From positions 21,832 through 85,831 of the forward strand of contig JAZLDH010000023.1 of the NCBI GenBank assembly GCA_045614605.1: a stretch of DNA of 64,000 nt. Direction: 5' to 3'. A program made the position numbers and the translations under genes. Shown here piece after piece: positions 1 through 7,570 of the stretch. Source of the DNA: Onthomorpha sp937906975. Its GTDB lineage: Bacteria; Bacteroidota; Bacteroidia; Bacteroidales; P3. The notes below the pieces were generated by a model, which was given only the letters and a program-made list of their open reading frames with translations, was not told the origin of the DNA and did no database searches. How positions within the stretch are numbered: the first letter of the stretch is position 1; every line of letters starts with the position of its first letter.

Positions 1-1839
1 GAAGTTATCGTAAGAGAATTTGTAATTCTTACCACTCAAAGTAAATAACCCTGCTTTTATGTCGCCATCAAATTCAAAATTTCTGTTTTTCTTCATTTTG
101 ATAGACCCATTCTTAGGACGAATTACAACATCGTGTGTATCACTTAAAGTAAACGTTTTGATACCATTCATTTGTAAGTCCATATCAGAGGTATTCAAAA
201 CAATATTTGGCTCGCCCTTTGTTGCAGAAATGAAACGCAAAGCATCGTAATCTATTTTCTTTGTTTTTGATAAGATATAGTCATACAATTTTTGTTTTAC
301 AATAGCAGTTTCTCTGTAACTTTCATAGACAATGAAACCGTTTAACGCCAAATTCATAAGCATTAACTTAGCTTGCACCTCGTCTAACTTTATGAATTTT
401 GCAAATTGTTTTACAGTAAATTCATTTTTCTTGTAAGTGTCTGTAAATTGTTTAACCTTGTAAAGAGGATTGACAGATTCTATTCCTTGAAGTTCTCTCC
501 ATTTTTCTTCAGAGAAGTAGTTGTTACTTTCAATTATGGCAAAGGCTTCACGTTTTGGTCCTCTTATCGCACTAAATTCAATGTTCATATCGTCCAAATG
601 CACATATACTGCTTCGGTGTAAATATCCACGCAGTGATATGAATCAACCCACGGACTAGCTGAAATACCTTCTCTATAATCTGTGAAAGATAATTGACGG
701 GTTGATTGATTGAAATTTAGTTTTGTACTAGGGTGATAAATAGAGTCGTTGTTTGTGTAAATCACAACTTTACAATCTTTTGTGATGATACCTGTTTTGC
801 TAAAAGGGTGTTCTATTGCAGAGGCTCTTACATAGATTTTACCATTTTTATAAAAGCGTAATTCGGCAGGCGTCAAGACATCTCCTGTACCTGCTATAGT
901 TCCTCCTTGTTGAGTGAAGCCTCCTACATAATCAACATCAGGATAAAGATTTTTTATTATTTCTGCTTTTTGATAAGAAATGAATTTAGGATATGTTTCC
1001 TTTGATTTCTTATCACTACATCTGTCTTCAAAACTTCCTTTTAGTTTATAAGAAAAATATTCCTTGTTTGTAAAAGAAACGCTATCGGCAAATAAATAAG
1101 CTTTGTTTAGACTTGCACCATAATTACTCAATTCCACAAAAACATCATCTTGAGGAAGACCTAATTTACCCCAATTAACAACACCACCTTTACCTTCCCA
1201 GTAATTATCTTTTAAATATAATTGTCCTAATGTAGAATATATTGTATTAGAGTCTTGTTGTGAACGATAAGTTAGGTCAATTTCGCTTGTAAAATCGGCA
1301 TATACACCTCGTTCTTTATCATTTTTGAAAACATATCCGCCTGCATCTCCAATATACCAAGCAACATTTTTAGATTTATATAAATAACCCTCTTCAAGTA
1401 GCAGTAAAGTGTTTTCCACTATTTGATTAAAGACTTTTATATTATGCTTTTCTATGCAGTTTTGCATAGATTTTAACCATTGATTATAACTTTCTTGTGA
1501 TTGATTAGAGGATTTAAAAGCAACTTGCGTTTTAAGAAATTCATATAAGCCAGTTCTTGTTCTAATGTTTTTCTTATACATAGTTTGCGTTAGTTTGGCA
1601 ATATCATTTCTTTGTTGCACATTGATTTCAGTCCAAGATTGCTCAAAGGTTGTTAATAATTGCACAAAATCTTTCTTTGCATCAGCCTTCAAGTTTACAT
1701 CAGAATCTACCAACTCTTTAAGTTCTTTAATGTAACTATCGGTTTGTCCAGAAAAACCTTTAAACTTCTGAGCGTTTACATTTACTGCTCCTACCAAAAG
1801 AAAAATTAGTAATAAAGTACTGCTTAATAATTTTTTCAT
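1..1839 (-). CDS. Large exported protein of unknown function, 3' end beyond window
   Basis: The frame is open from an ATG at 1839 to the left edge, giving the first 613 residues without a stop. The N-terminus (MKKLLSSTLLLIFLLVGAVNVNAQ) is a clear signal peptide, so the protein is exported. The rest is soluble and mixed alpha/beta. Residues about 25-170 look helical; later there are beta-rich stretches with many Asn, Lys, Tyr and Thr. I recognise no catalytic motif and cannot name a family. The start lies 9 bp after the prmA stop, with GAGGA just upstream of the ATG, so it is probably the third gene of a tpiA-prmA transcript. A C-terminal sorting domain, if any, lies outside the window. Confidence 0.8.
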   Translation of the reverse strand, partial: MKKLLSSTLLLIFLLVGAVNVNAQKFKGFSGQTDSYIKELKELVDSDVNLKADAKKDFVQLLTTFEQSWTEINVQQRNDIAKLTQTMYKKNIRTRTGLYEFLKTQVAFKSSNQSQESYNQWLKSMQNCIEKHNIKVFNQIVENTLLLLEEGYLYKSKNVAWYIGDAGGYVFKNDKERGVYADFTSEIDLTYRSQQDSNTIYSTLGQLYLKDNYWEGKGGVVNWGKLGLPQDDVFVELSNYGASLNKAYLFADSVSFTNKEYFSYKLKGSFEDRCSDKKSKETYPKFISYQKAEIIKNLYPDVDYVGGFTQQGGTIAGTGDVLTPAELRFYKNGKIYVRASAIEHPFSKTGIITKDCKVVIYTNNDSIYHPSTKLNFNQSTRQLSFTDYREGISASPWVDSYHCVDIYTEAVYVHLDDMNIEFSAIRGPKREAFAIIESNNYFSEEKWRELQGIESVNPLYKVKQFTDTYKKNEFTVKQFAKFIKLDEVQAKLMLMNLALNGFIVYESYRETAIVKQKLYDYILSKTKKIDYDALRFISATKGEPNIVLNTSDMDLQMNGIKTFTLSDTHDVVIRPKNGSIKMKKNRNFEFDGDIKAGLFTLSGKNYKFSYDNF

Positions 1840-1848
1840 TTCCTCGAT

Positions 1849-2718
1849 TTATTTATTTTTTTTAATAAGTCGCATTGCGGCCCAATTATCTTTTGTTTCC
1901 ACATTGGTCAATTCAAAGCCTAATTCTTTGCATTCTGCTTCCAAAATATTGACATCTTGAGAGTAAAAACCGCTTAAAAACAATATTCCACCCTCTTCGA
2001 TAGATTTGCTATAGGTTTGCATATCAGCCAAAAGGATATTGCGATTGATGTTAGCAAAGAAAATATCAAATTTCTCATTTTCATCAAGCAAACTCGCATC
2101 TCCCAAAAGCACATCTACAGAAACAGAATTTCTCTTTGCATTTTCTTTTGCATTTTCTGCTGCCCAAATATCAATATCAATACCCTTAGCATAAGAGGCA
2201 CCCATTTTCATAGCAAGAATTGCGAAAACACCCGTTCCGCAACCCATATCCATAACTCTTTTGCCTGCAATAACTTCCTTTGATATAAAATTGATAATCA
2301 AAGATGTGGTTTGATGATGAGCCGTGCCGAAAGACATTTTTGGCTCTATGATTATATCATATTCAACACCCTCTTGCTTAGGATTAAACGGAGGTCTCAC
2401 AACACAAAACTCGCCAAACCTAACAGAAGGATAGTCTTTTTCCCACTCAGCGTTCCAATCCTTTTGCTCAATCTTTTCTTCCTGATAAGAAATCTCCAAG
2501 TTTTCAACAAAACCTAAATTTTCCTCAGCAACACTCTTTACCTCTTGCAAAGAATAGTTCTCTTCAGAACAATAAGCCTCAAAACCGCAAGAGGTATCAA
2601 CAAAACTGTCAAAACCAATTGCGATTAAAGCATCTTTAAATATGTCTGCAATCCACAAACTTTCCTCTTCCCACTTTTGATTGTGAGAAAGGCAAATATT
2701 TAACTTTATATAATACAT
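1849..2718 (-). CDS. prmA: Ribosomal protein L11 methyltransferase PrmA
   Basis: SAM-dependent enzyme that methylates ribosomal protein L11. The 289-residue protein has the PrmA-specific segment EPKMSFGTAHHQTTS, followed by the class I methyltransferase glycine-rich loop VMDMGCGTGVFAI. The motif IV equivalent, FFANINRNIL, is the PrmA variant in which Asn-Ile-Asn replaces the usual NPPY. I chose the ATG at 2718 (MYYIKLN). An upstream in-frame ATG at 2754 would add 12 residues inside the end of tpiA, and those do not resemble the family N-terminus. The gene begins 1 bp after the tpiA stop, so translation is probably coupled. Confidence 0.93.
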   Translation of the reverse strand: MYYIKLNICLSHNQKWEEESLWIADIFKDALIAIGFDSFVDTSCGFEAYCSEENYSLQEVKSVAEENLGFVENLEISYQEEKIEQKDWNAEWEKDYPSVRFGEFCVVRPPFNPKQEGVEYDIIIEPKMSFGTAHHQTTSLIINFISKEVIAGKRVMDMGCGTGVFAILAMKMGASYAKGIDIDIWAAENAKENAKRNSVSVDVLLGDASLLDENEKFDIFFANINRNILLADMQTYSKSIEEGGILFLSGFYSQDVNILEAECKELGFELTNVETKDNWAAMRLIKKNK

Positions 2719-2719
2719 A

Positions 2720-3478
2720 TTAAAAACTACGTGCAATTTCAATAAAGTCGGCACTCTTCAATGCAGCACCGCCAATCAATCCGCCATCTACGTCTTGCTG
2801 AGCAAATAACTCTCTTGCATTTTTAGGATTGCAACTTCCACCATAAAGAATAGAGATTTCTTGAGCCACATCGTCAGAATATTTCTCAGCAATCAAAGCT
2901 CTAATGAAAGCATGCACCTCTTGCGCTTGCTCTTTTGTAGCAGTTTTTCCTGTTCCTATAGCCCAAACAGGCTCGTATGCGATGACAACCTTTTGAATTT
3001 GTTCTTGGTCAAGGTGAAACAAGCCCTCAACAACTTGGGAACGAATAACATCAAAATGTTTTTCAGCCTCTCTGTCCTCTAATTGTTCTCCAACACACAC
3101 AATAGGAGTGATAGAAACCTCTAACAACTTATTAACTTTTTCAGCCACGTCTTGGTTAGATTCAAAAAAGTATTTTCTTCTTTCACTGTGTCCAACAATA
3201 CAATAATCCATATTCATAGATTGTAGCATCTTAGCAGATACCTCACCTGTGTAAGCTCCATCATCAAATTTTGATACATTTTGAGCACCAACGAAAAATT
3301 CCACATCCTCTGCTGCGTCTCCAACAAGTTCTAAATAAGGAAAAGGAGGGCAAACCACAACATCAACATCTATTGTGTCAAATTCTCTTAAAGCCTCAGC
3401 AATGTCAGTAATCAATTCATCTGCATCACTAAAAGATTTATTAGACTTCCAATTTCCTGCTACAATATTTCTTCTCAT
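2720..3478 (-). CDS. tpiA: Triose-phosphate isomerase
   Basis: Interconverts dihydroxyacetone phosphate and glyceraldehyde 3-phosphate in glycolysis and gluconeogenesis, in the cytosol. At 252 residues it has the normal family length. All active-site landmarks are present: the N-terminal GNWKSN with the catalytic lysine, CIVGHSERR with the electrophilic histidine, AYEPVWAIGTGKTAT with the catalytic glutamate and the start of mobile loop 6, and the phosphate-binding segments ILYGGS and GLIGGAAL. It is the first gene of a run with prmA and the left-edge gene. A TAtcTTTG box lies about 50 bp upstream. Confidence 0.97.
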   Translation of the reverse strand: MRRNIVAGNWKSNKSFSDADELITDIAEALREFDTIDVDVVVCPPFPYLELVGDAAEDVEFFVGAQNVSKFDDGAYTGEVSAKMLQSMNMDYCIVGHSERRKYFFESNQDVAEKVNKLLEVSITPIVCVGEQLEDREAEKHFDVIRSQVVEGLFHLDQEQIQKVVIAYEPVWAIGTGKTATKEQAQEVHAFIRALIAEKYSDDVAQEISILYGGSCNPKNARELFAQQDVDGGLIGGAALKSADFIEIARSF

Positions 3479-3527
3479 AACTAATACTATTTTTAGATTT
3501 TTATTTACACTATACTTATAACGTTTG

Positions 3528-3535
3528 CAAAGATA
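3528..3535 (-). promoter_or_regulatory. Promoter -7 box for tpiA-prmA
   Basis: On the minus strand this reads TATCTTTG, a match to the Bacteroidetes primary-sigma TAnnTTTG element, about 50 bp before the tpiA ATG. A 12-bp inverted repeat (3538-3577) occupies the place of the upstream promoter half, so it could affect expression. Confidence 0.6.
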
Positions 3536-3537
3536 AA

Positions 3538-3577
3538 AATATTCCTAAGGAAAAAAAATTTTTTTCTTAGGAATATT
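3538..3577. repeat. AT-rich perfect inverted repeat upstream of tpiA
   Basis: AATATTCCTAAG pairs with CTTAGGAATATT around a 16-nt A/T core. It belongs to the recurring CCTAAG/CTTAGG intergenic words also found near 12.25, 18.6, 47.9, 62.46 and 63.9 kb. It may act as a terminator or a protein site; the sequence alone does not decide. Confidence 0.6.
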
Positions 3578-3591
3578 TTGATAAAGCAAAG

Positions 3592-3628
3592 AAAAAAAGC
3601 AACAATCCTTAGACTGTTGCTTTTTTTT
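3592..3628 (-). terminator. Terminator after the small outer-membrane protein gene
   Basis: AAAGCAACA pairs with TGTTGCTTT around a 10-nt loop. Long A and T tracts flank both sides, so it can work in either direction. It lies 17 bp beyond the stop of the minus-strand gene at 3645. Confidence 0.75.
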
Positions 3629-3644
3629 CTATGAATAAATGTTC

Positions 3645-4097
3645 TTAGAACAAGTATTTGATTCCGAAAGCAAATCCTTTTGCATAGAAACCTGTTGTTG
3701 GAAGAACTTCAAATGCAGGTCTATAATCTAAAGATATTGCAAGAGGGAAGCTAATAGGAAGTTTCCATTCAACACCAACGATAGCTTCAACGTCAAGACC
3801 AAAAGCCATGTCGTGATCAGCTGTTTGTTTCCAAGTACCAAGTCCAGCACCAAAACCATAATATAAAGTGAAGTTGCTTCCTAAATCGTGGTTCCATTCG
3901 TACAAACCTGCAACTTGGAATCCATAATTGTGAAGATGTCCTCTAAAATCAAGGTTGTTTGCACCCATGTATTTCTTTACTTGAAGACCAGAGTCAAATC
4001 CACCGATAAGACCAACTCCCCAATTTTGGGCTTTAACATTTGATAAAGGCAATAGCGATAAACATGCTACAACTGCCAAAAACATAAATTTTTTCAT
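3645..4097 (-). CDS. Small outer-membrane beta-barrel protein
   Basis: A 150-residue protein with a signal peptide (MKKFMFLAVVACLSLLPLSNVKAQ). After cleavage, alternating polar and aromatic beta-strands rich in Gly, Tyr, Phe and Trp run to a terminal Phe, the usual signature for insertion of small barrels by the BAM complex. The size suits an eight-strand barrel of the OmpW/OmpX type, but the exact family is not recognised. It is monocistronic, with its own TAacTTTG box at 4134-4141 and a terminator at 3592-3628. Confidence 0.75.
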   Translation of the reverse strand: MKKFMFLAVVACLSLLPLSNVKAQNWGVGLIGGFDSGLQVKKYMGANNLDFRGHLHNYGFQVAGLYEWNHDLGSNFTLYYGFGAGLGTWKQTADHDMAFGLDVEAIVGVEWKLPISFPLAISLDYRPAFEVLPTTGFYAKGFAFGIKYLF

Positions 4098-4133
4098 GAT
4101 GTATAAATTTTAATTAGTAAATAAACTCTTCGG

Positions 4134-4141
4134 CAAAGTTA
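4134..4141 (-). promoter_or_regulatory. Promoter -7 box for the small barrel gene
   Basis: Reads TAACTTTG on the minus strand, 37 bp before the ATG at 4097. Confidence 0.55.
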
Positions 4142-4177
4142 AAGAAAAATATTATTGTTGCAAAAAATATTAAATAA

Positions 4178-4212
4178 AAAAGGTATAAACTTTTTCGTTT
4201 ATACCTTTTGGT
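4178..4212 (-). terminator. Terminator after the coiled-coil lipoprotein gene
   Basis: A 13-bp stem (AAAAGGTATAAAC with GTTTATACCTTTT, 6-nt loop) lies 27 bp beyond the stop at 4240. The U-tract on the minus-strand transcript comes from the A-rich flank. Confidence 0.8.
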
Positions 4213-4239
4213 TAATTTAGTTATGTATTTGGTTTTGTT

Positions 4240-5109
4240 TTAATCAAGCTCTATTACAAGGAATTTGCTTTTTTGCCAGAACAATGAAGGATTTGTGATA
4301 ACCAATCTTGTAGGTTTCTTTTCATTTGGCTCTAATCTATAAGATTCGCTTGGGTGAGAGGTAAGAATCTTTATTTTTGTTCCGTGAAGTCTAATTTCTG
4401 GAACTCTACGAATGTCAATTTTTGTGTAATTTGCAAGTTCTGAATCGCTGCTTGCAACACTTTTCTTACCAATTCCAAGGAATCCACCTTTTCTATCGAT
4501 GATTTTCTTTTCAAGAAGTTCTTTCTTTTCGCCTATTACATAGTAAGCAGTATTTTTTTCTTCTTCTATTTTTAAGATTCTTTCATCTTTATCTTGATTT
4601 TGTTTGTTCAACTCATCAAGATTCTTGTTTAGATTTTCAATTACTATTTTATGTTTTTGTAATTCTGTAGTTAATAATTGAATTTCTTCTTCTTGTTCTG
4701 CGATTCTTGTTTGAAGTTTTTCAATAAAGGCAGTTAATTCTTTGTTTGAGTTCTTTTGTTTTCTTAATTGAGCGTTAAGATTGTTTATTTTTTGTTTTTG
4801 TTCTGCCAATAAGTCGTTAATGTCTTGTATTTGTGAAGTTATTTTTGTTCTTGTATCAACATTTACTTCTCCTGTTTTGTCTTTGATTTTTGAAACATCA
4901 GCATATTTTGAAGTTACAACAGATAAATTTTCTTCTATTTCGTTTAACTGTTTGAACAACATTTCTACTTCTGCGTTTTTAGCAGAAAGAGCAGACTCTA
5001 TTGAATCTCTTAGTTCTTTTTCTATTAATAACTCTTTTTCTGTTTTTCCACCACAAGCCGCAGCTAAGAATAACGCTAAGCCTGCAATCAATAAATAGGT
5101 TCTTTTCAT
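4240..5109 (-). CDS. Coiled-coil lipoprotein, function unknown
   Basis: A 289-residue protein starting with a lipoprotein-type signal (MKRTYLLIAGLALFLAAACGG). The lipobox AAAC has Ala instead of the usual Leu at -3, but length and context fit. Residues about 25-205 form a long coiled coil with heptad-spaced Leu and Ile and many Glu, Lys and Gln. A compact C-terminal domain follows (FLGIGKKSVASSD, later SHPSESYRLEPNEKK), probably in the periplasm. A structural or scaffold role is inferred only. It is divergent from the thiamine operon, which starts about 50 bp upstream on the other strand. Confidence 0.7.
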   Translation of the reverse strand: MKRTYLLIAGLALFLAAACGGKTEKELLIEKELRDSIESALSAKNAEVEMLFKQLNEIEENLSVVTSKYADVSKIKDKTGEVNVDTRTKITSQIQDINDLLAEQKQKINNLNAQLRKQKNSNKELTAFIEKLQTRIAEQEEEIQLLTTELQKHKIVIENLNKNLDELNKQNQDKDERILKIEEEKNTAYYVIGEKKELLEKKIIDRKGGFLGIGKKSVASSDSELANYTKIDIRRVPEIRLHGTKIKILTSHPSESYRLEPNEKKPTRLVITNPSLFWQKSKFLVIELD

Positions 5110-5143
5110 ACTGTACTTTATTTATTTAATGTTTAATTATTTT

Positions 5144-5171
5144 TTGTTTTTAAAATAAAATTATATTTTTG
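5144..5171 (+). promoter_or_regulatory. Promoter of the thiamine operon
   Basis: TTG at 5144-5146 (-33 half) and TATTTTTG at 5164-5171 (-7 half), with a 17-nt spacer. Transcription would start near 5178, about 40 nt before the TPP riboswitch. Confidence 0.6.
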
Positions 5172-5216
5172 CATCGTTAAATAAACGATTTAGTTTTTAT
5201 TTTATTGTATTAAAGA

Positions 5217-5290
5217 TTTGGGGGTGCTTACTTTTGTAGGCTGAGATTATACCCTTTGACCAGTCTGGTAATGCAGACACGGGAAATTAT
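5217..5290 (+). promoter_or_regulatory. TPP riboswitch (THI element)
   Basis: Shows the conserved core of the thiamine pyrophosphate aptamer in order: GGGGGTGC, then GGCTGAGA and ACCC, then TTTGACC, CTGGTAATGCAG and a closing CACGGGA. It lies in the leader of an eight-gene thiamine biosynthesis operon, its known target class. No intrinsic terminator lies between it and thiD. Instead a stem at 5303-5334 touches the start codon, which favours translational control. Confidence 0.93.
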
Positions 5291-5302
5291 CTTCCTTTGT
5301 AA

Positions 5303-5334
5303 TACACTCTCAAATCTATATAAACGAGAGTGTA
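5303..5334 (+). promoter_or_regulatory. Start-adjacent hairpin, likely riboswitch expression platform
   Basis: TACACTCTC (5303-5311) pairs perfectly with GAGAGTGTA (5326-5334) around a 14-nt loop, and the stem ends directly against the thiD ATG at 5335. There is no U-tract, so it is not a terminator. Folding would occlude the ribosome-binding region; coupling to the aptamer upstream is inferred. Confidence 0.6.
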
Positions 5335-6186
5335 ATGATTAGAAAAAAACAAGTTATTCCCATTTTAACAATCGCAGGTTCAGATTCTTGCGGTGGAGCT
5401 GGCTTGCAAGCAGACTTAAAAACGATTTCCTCCTTAGGATTGTATGCTTGCAGTGTTGTAACTGCAATTACAGCACAAAATACCTTAGGAGTAAGAGAGA
5501 TTTTTCCGTTAAAAAAATCTTTAATTAGCAATCAAATTGATGCAATTTTAGAAGATTTTCCCGTAAAAAGCATAAAAATTGGAATGCTTTTTGATGAAAA
5601 AATCATAAAACAAGTCGCTCTTTCCATAAAAAAGCACAATTTCAAAGGCAATATCGTATTAGACCCCGTAATGTTTGCAACAAGTGGTAGCACACTGCTA
5701 AAAGAAGAAGCAAAGCAAACAATGATAGAGCAACTCTTTCCTTTGGTTGATATTATTACGCCAAATCTTTTTGAAGCCTCCGCACTTGCAGGGGTAGAAA
5801 GCATAAATAATCTAAGCGAATTAAAAGAAGTTGCACTTTTTATTAAAAATAATTTCCCTCTCAAAAGAGTCCTTATAAAAGGAGGGCATTTCAATTCTAA
5901 GACTTGCACAGATGTGTTTTTAGATTGCGATAATAGTTTTCATCAATACGAAAGCAAAAAAATAAACACTAAAAACACTCACGGCACAGGCTGTAGTCTT
6001 TCCTCGGCTCTCGCATCTTATCTTGCACTTGGCCATGATTACAAAACCTCTATTGGCTTGGCAAAAAACTATGTTTATAACGCAATCTTGGAATCAAAAG
6101 ATATTTTTTCAGGAAAAGGAAACGGAAGTTTAAACCATTTTTTTAACCCTCAAAAACTAATAATAGATGAAAGTAATTGTGAATAA
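5335..6186 (+). CDS. thiD: Hydroxymethylpyrimidine (phosphate) kinase ThiD
   Basis: Phosphorylates hydroxymethylpyrimidine and its monophosphate to the pyrophosphate used by thiamine-phosphate synthase. The protein has 283 residues. Ribokinase-fold marks are all present: TIAGSDSCGGAGLQADLKT at the N-terminus, VLDPVM, the PNLFEA segment, VLIKGGH and the C-terminal anion hole with catalytic Asp region NTHGTGCSLSSALAS. First gene of the operon, directly behind the TPP riboswitch and the start-adjacent hairpin. Its end overlaps thiS by 20 bp. Confidence 0.95.
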   Translation: MIRKKQVIPILTIAGSDSCGGAGLQADLKTISSLGLYACSVVTAITAQNTLGVREIFPLKKSLISNQIDAILEDFPVKSIKIGMLFDEKIIKQVALSIKKHNFKGNIVLDPVMFATSGSTLLKEEAKQTMIEQLFPLVDIITPNLFEASALAGVESINNLSELKEVALFIKNNFPLKRVLIKGGHFNSKTCTDVFLDCDNSFHQYESKKINTKNTHGTGCSLSSALASYLALGHDYKTSIGLAKNYVYNAILESKDIFSGKGNGSLNHFFNPQKLIIDESNCE

Positions 6187-6367
6187 AAAACCCTTAGAGG
6201 TAGAAAACCAAATCAATGTTGAAGATTTATTGAAATTGTTGAAAGTAAATCCATCTTTTTGTGCTGTTGCGATAGGCAGTAGCATTGTAAAAAAAGCCGA
6301 ATGGCAAACAACTAAGTTGAAAAATGATGACAATATAACAATAATAAACGCAACATGTGGAGGTTAA
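6167..6367 (+). CDS. thiS: Sulfur carrier protein ThiS
   Basis: A 66-residue ubiquitin-fold sulfur carrier ending in CGG. The terminal Gly-Gly is the site adenylated by ThiF and converted to the thiocarboxylate that gives sulfur to the thiazole ring. It starts inside the last 20 bp of thiD and its last 13 bp overlap the following TenI-like gene, so translation of the three is probably coupled. Confidence 0.95.
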   Translation: MKVIVNKKPLEVENQINVEDLLKLLKVNPSFCAVAIGSSIVKKAEWQTTKLKNDDNITIINATCGG

Positions 6368-6915
6368 TCGGCATAACGCTACCGCAATATGAAGATTGGA
6401 GGGGGGAAAAACAAAAAATAATTTCCCTACTTCAAACAAACAAAGTCGAATACTTTCATATTCGCAAACCAGAGTTTGATTTTAAGCAAATCTCTCTTTG
6501 GCTTGAAGACTTACCTCTTACGATTAGAAAGCGTTTGTGTTTGCATGATTGCACCGAATTAGCAAAAGAATTTCAAATTGGCGGAGTGCATCTGAATAAT
6601 CGCAACAACTATGAAATTCCCTCAAACTTTACAGGAAGAATAAGTCGTAGTTGTCATAGTTTTTCAGAACTTGAAAAGTGGAAATCAAAGTGTGATTATC
6701 TTTTTCTTTCTCCTATATATAATAGTATAAGCAAAGAAAATTACAAATCACGCTTTACAAAAAGCGAATTGAAAAAAGCCTCAGAAAAAGGCATAATTGA
6801 CCAAAAGGTTTTTGCACTTTCAGGAGTAGAGCCAAAGAATTTTTCTGAATTAAAAGAGATTGGCTTTGGTGGTGCTGCAATTATGGGTAGTATTTGGCAA
6901 AATAACGAAATTTAA
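6355..6915 (+). CDS. TenI-like / thiamine-phosphate-synthase family protein
   Basis: A 186-residue TIM-barrel protein of the ThiE/TenI family, distinct from the true ThiE just downstream. The ThiE pyrophosphate-binding motif QLR.K is replaced by HIRKPEF. The residues around SRSCHS match the position of the TenI thiazole-tautomerase histidine (RSVHS in Bacillus subtilis). Later marks are LHDCTELAKEF, GGVHLNNR, DYLFLSPIYNSISK and FALSGV. Thiazole tautomerase is therefore my best guess; a divergent second thiamine-phosphate synthase is possible. It overlaps thiS by 13 bp and abuts thiE. Confidence 0.8.
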   Translation: MWRLIGITLPQYEDWRGEKQKIISLLQTNKVEYFHIRKPEFDFKQISLWLEDLPLTIRKRLCLHDCTELAKEFQIGGVHLNNRNNYEIPSNFTGRISRSCHSFSELEKWKSKCDYLFLSPIYNSISKENYKSRFTKSELKKASEKGIIDQKVFALSGVEPKNFSELKEIGFGGAAIMGSIWQNNEI

Positions 6916-7527
6916 ATGGACAGAATTTATTTTATAACACACAAAAACGAGAAGTACTCCTACATAGATAGTGCAAAATTAGCATTAGACTGTGGCATAA
7001 GGCTGATTCAATTAAGAATGAAGCAAGCCTCAGAAGTAGAAATGTTAAATACTGCATACATCTTAAAAGAAGAATGCGACAAATACGGAGCAAAACTCAT
7101 TGTGAACGATAATGCAGATTTAGCCTTAAAGATAGGAGCAAACGGAGTACACATTGGGCAAAACGATGAGGCGATTTCCATTGTGAGAAACAAAATAAAA
7201 GAAAATCAAATCATAGGAATGACCTGCAATACCAAAGAACAAATCCTTAAAGCCATAGAGCAAAAAGCCGATTACATAGGCTTAGGACCTTATCGCTTTA
7301 CAAACACAAAACAAAATCTTAGCCCTATTTTGGGAATTGAAGGATATAGAAATTTAGACTGCGATATTCCTATTTATGCAATAGGCGGAATACGTTTGGA
7401 AGACGTGGGAAAACTCTCACAAACAAAGGTTTACGGTATAGCACTTTCGTCATTGATTTTAGAGGGAAAAGAGCCCGAAAAAAAAGTCAAAGAAATCAGA
7501 AAATATTTCAAAGAGAAAAAAAATTAA
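6916..7527 (+). CDS. thiE: Thiamine-phosphate synthase ThiE
   Basis: Joins hydroxymethylpyrimidine pyrophosphate to thiazole phosphate to make thiamine phosphate. The 203-residue TIM barrel has the canonical motifs: LIQLRMK, LIVNDNADLALKIGANGVHIGQND, IGMTCNT, DYIGLGPYRFTNTK and IYAIGGI. The start codon follows the TenI-like stop without a gap. The lysine-rich C-terminus (KYFKEKKN) runs into a perfect 21-bp tandem duplication, so the present end may be recent. Confidence 0.93.
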   Translation: MDRIYFITHKNEKYSYIDSAKLALDCGIRLIQLRMKQASEVEMLNTAYILKEECDKYGAKLIVNDNADLALKIGANGVHIGQNDEAISIVRNKIKENQIIGMTCNTKEQILKAIEQKADYIGLGPYRFTNTKQNLSPILGIEGYRNLDCDIPIYAIGGIRLEDVGKLSQTKVYGIALSSLILEGKEPEKKVKEIRKYFKEKKN

Positions 7528-7552
7528 AGCTAAGAGAAAAAAAATTAAAGCT
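7511..7552 (+). repeat. Perfect 21-bp tandem duplication at the thiE-thiG junction
   Basis: AAGAGAAAAAAAATTAAAGCT is present twice back to back (7511-7531, 7532-7552), followed by a partial third unit. The first copy contains the thiE stop. It fits replication slippage in A-rich DNA and widens the thiE-thiG spacer to 43 bp in an otherwise compact operon. Confidence 0.9.
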
Positions 7553-7570
7553 AAGAAAAAATTTAACGAT

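Noticed and set aside
3538..3577. Attachment site or transposon end at the tpiA upstream palindrome
   Set aside because: There is no target duplication or partner repeat; the word occurs in many intergenic regions.
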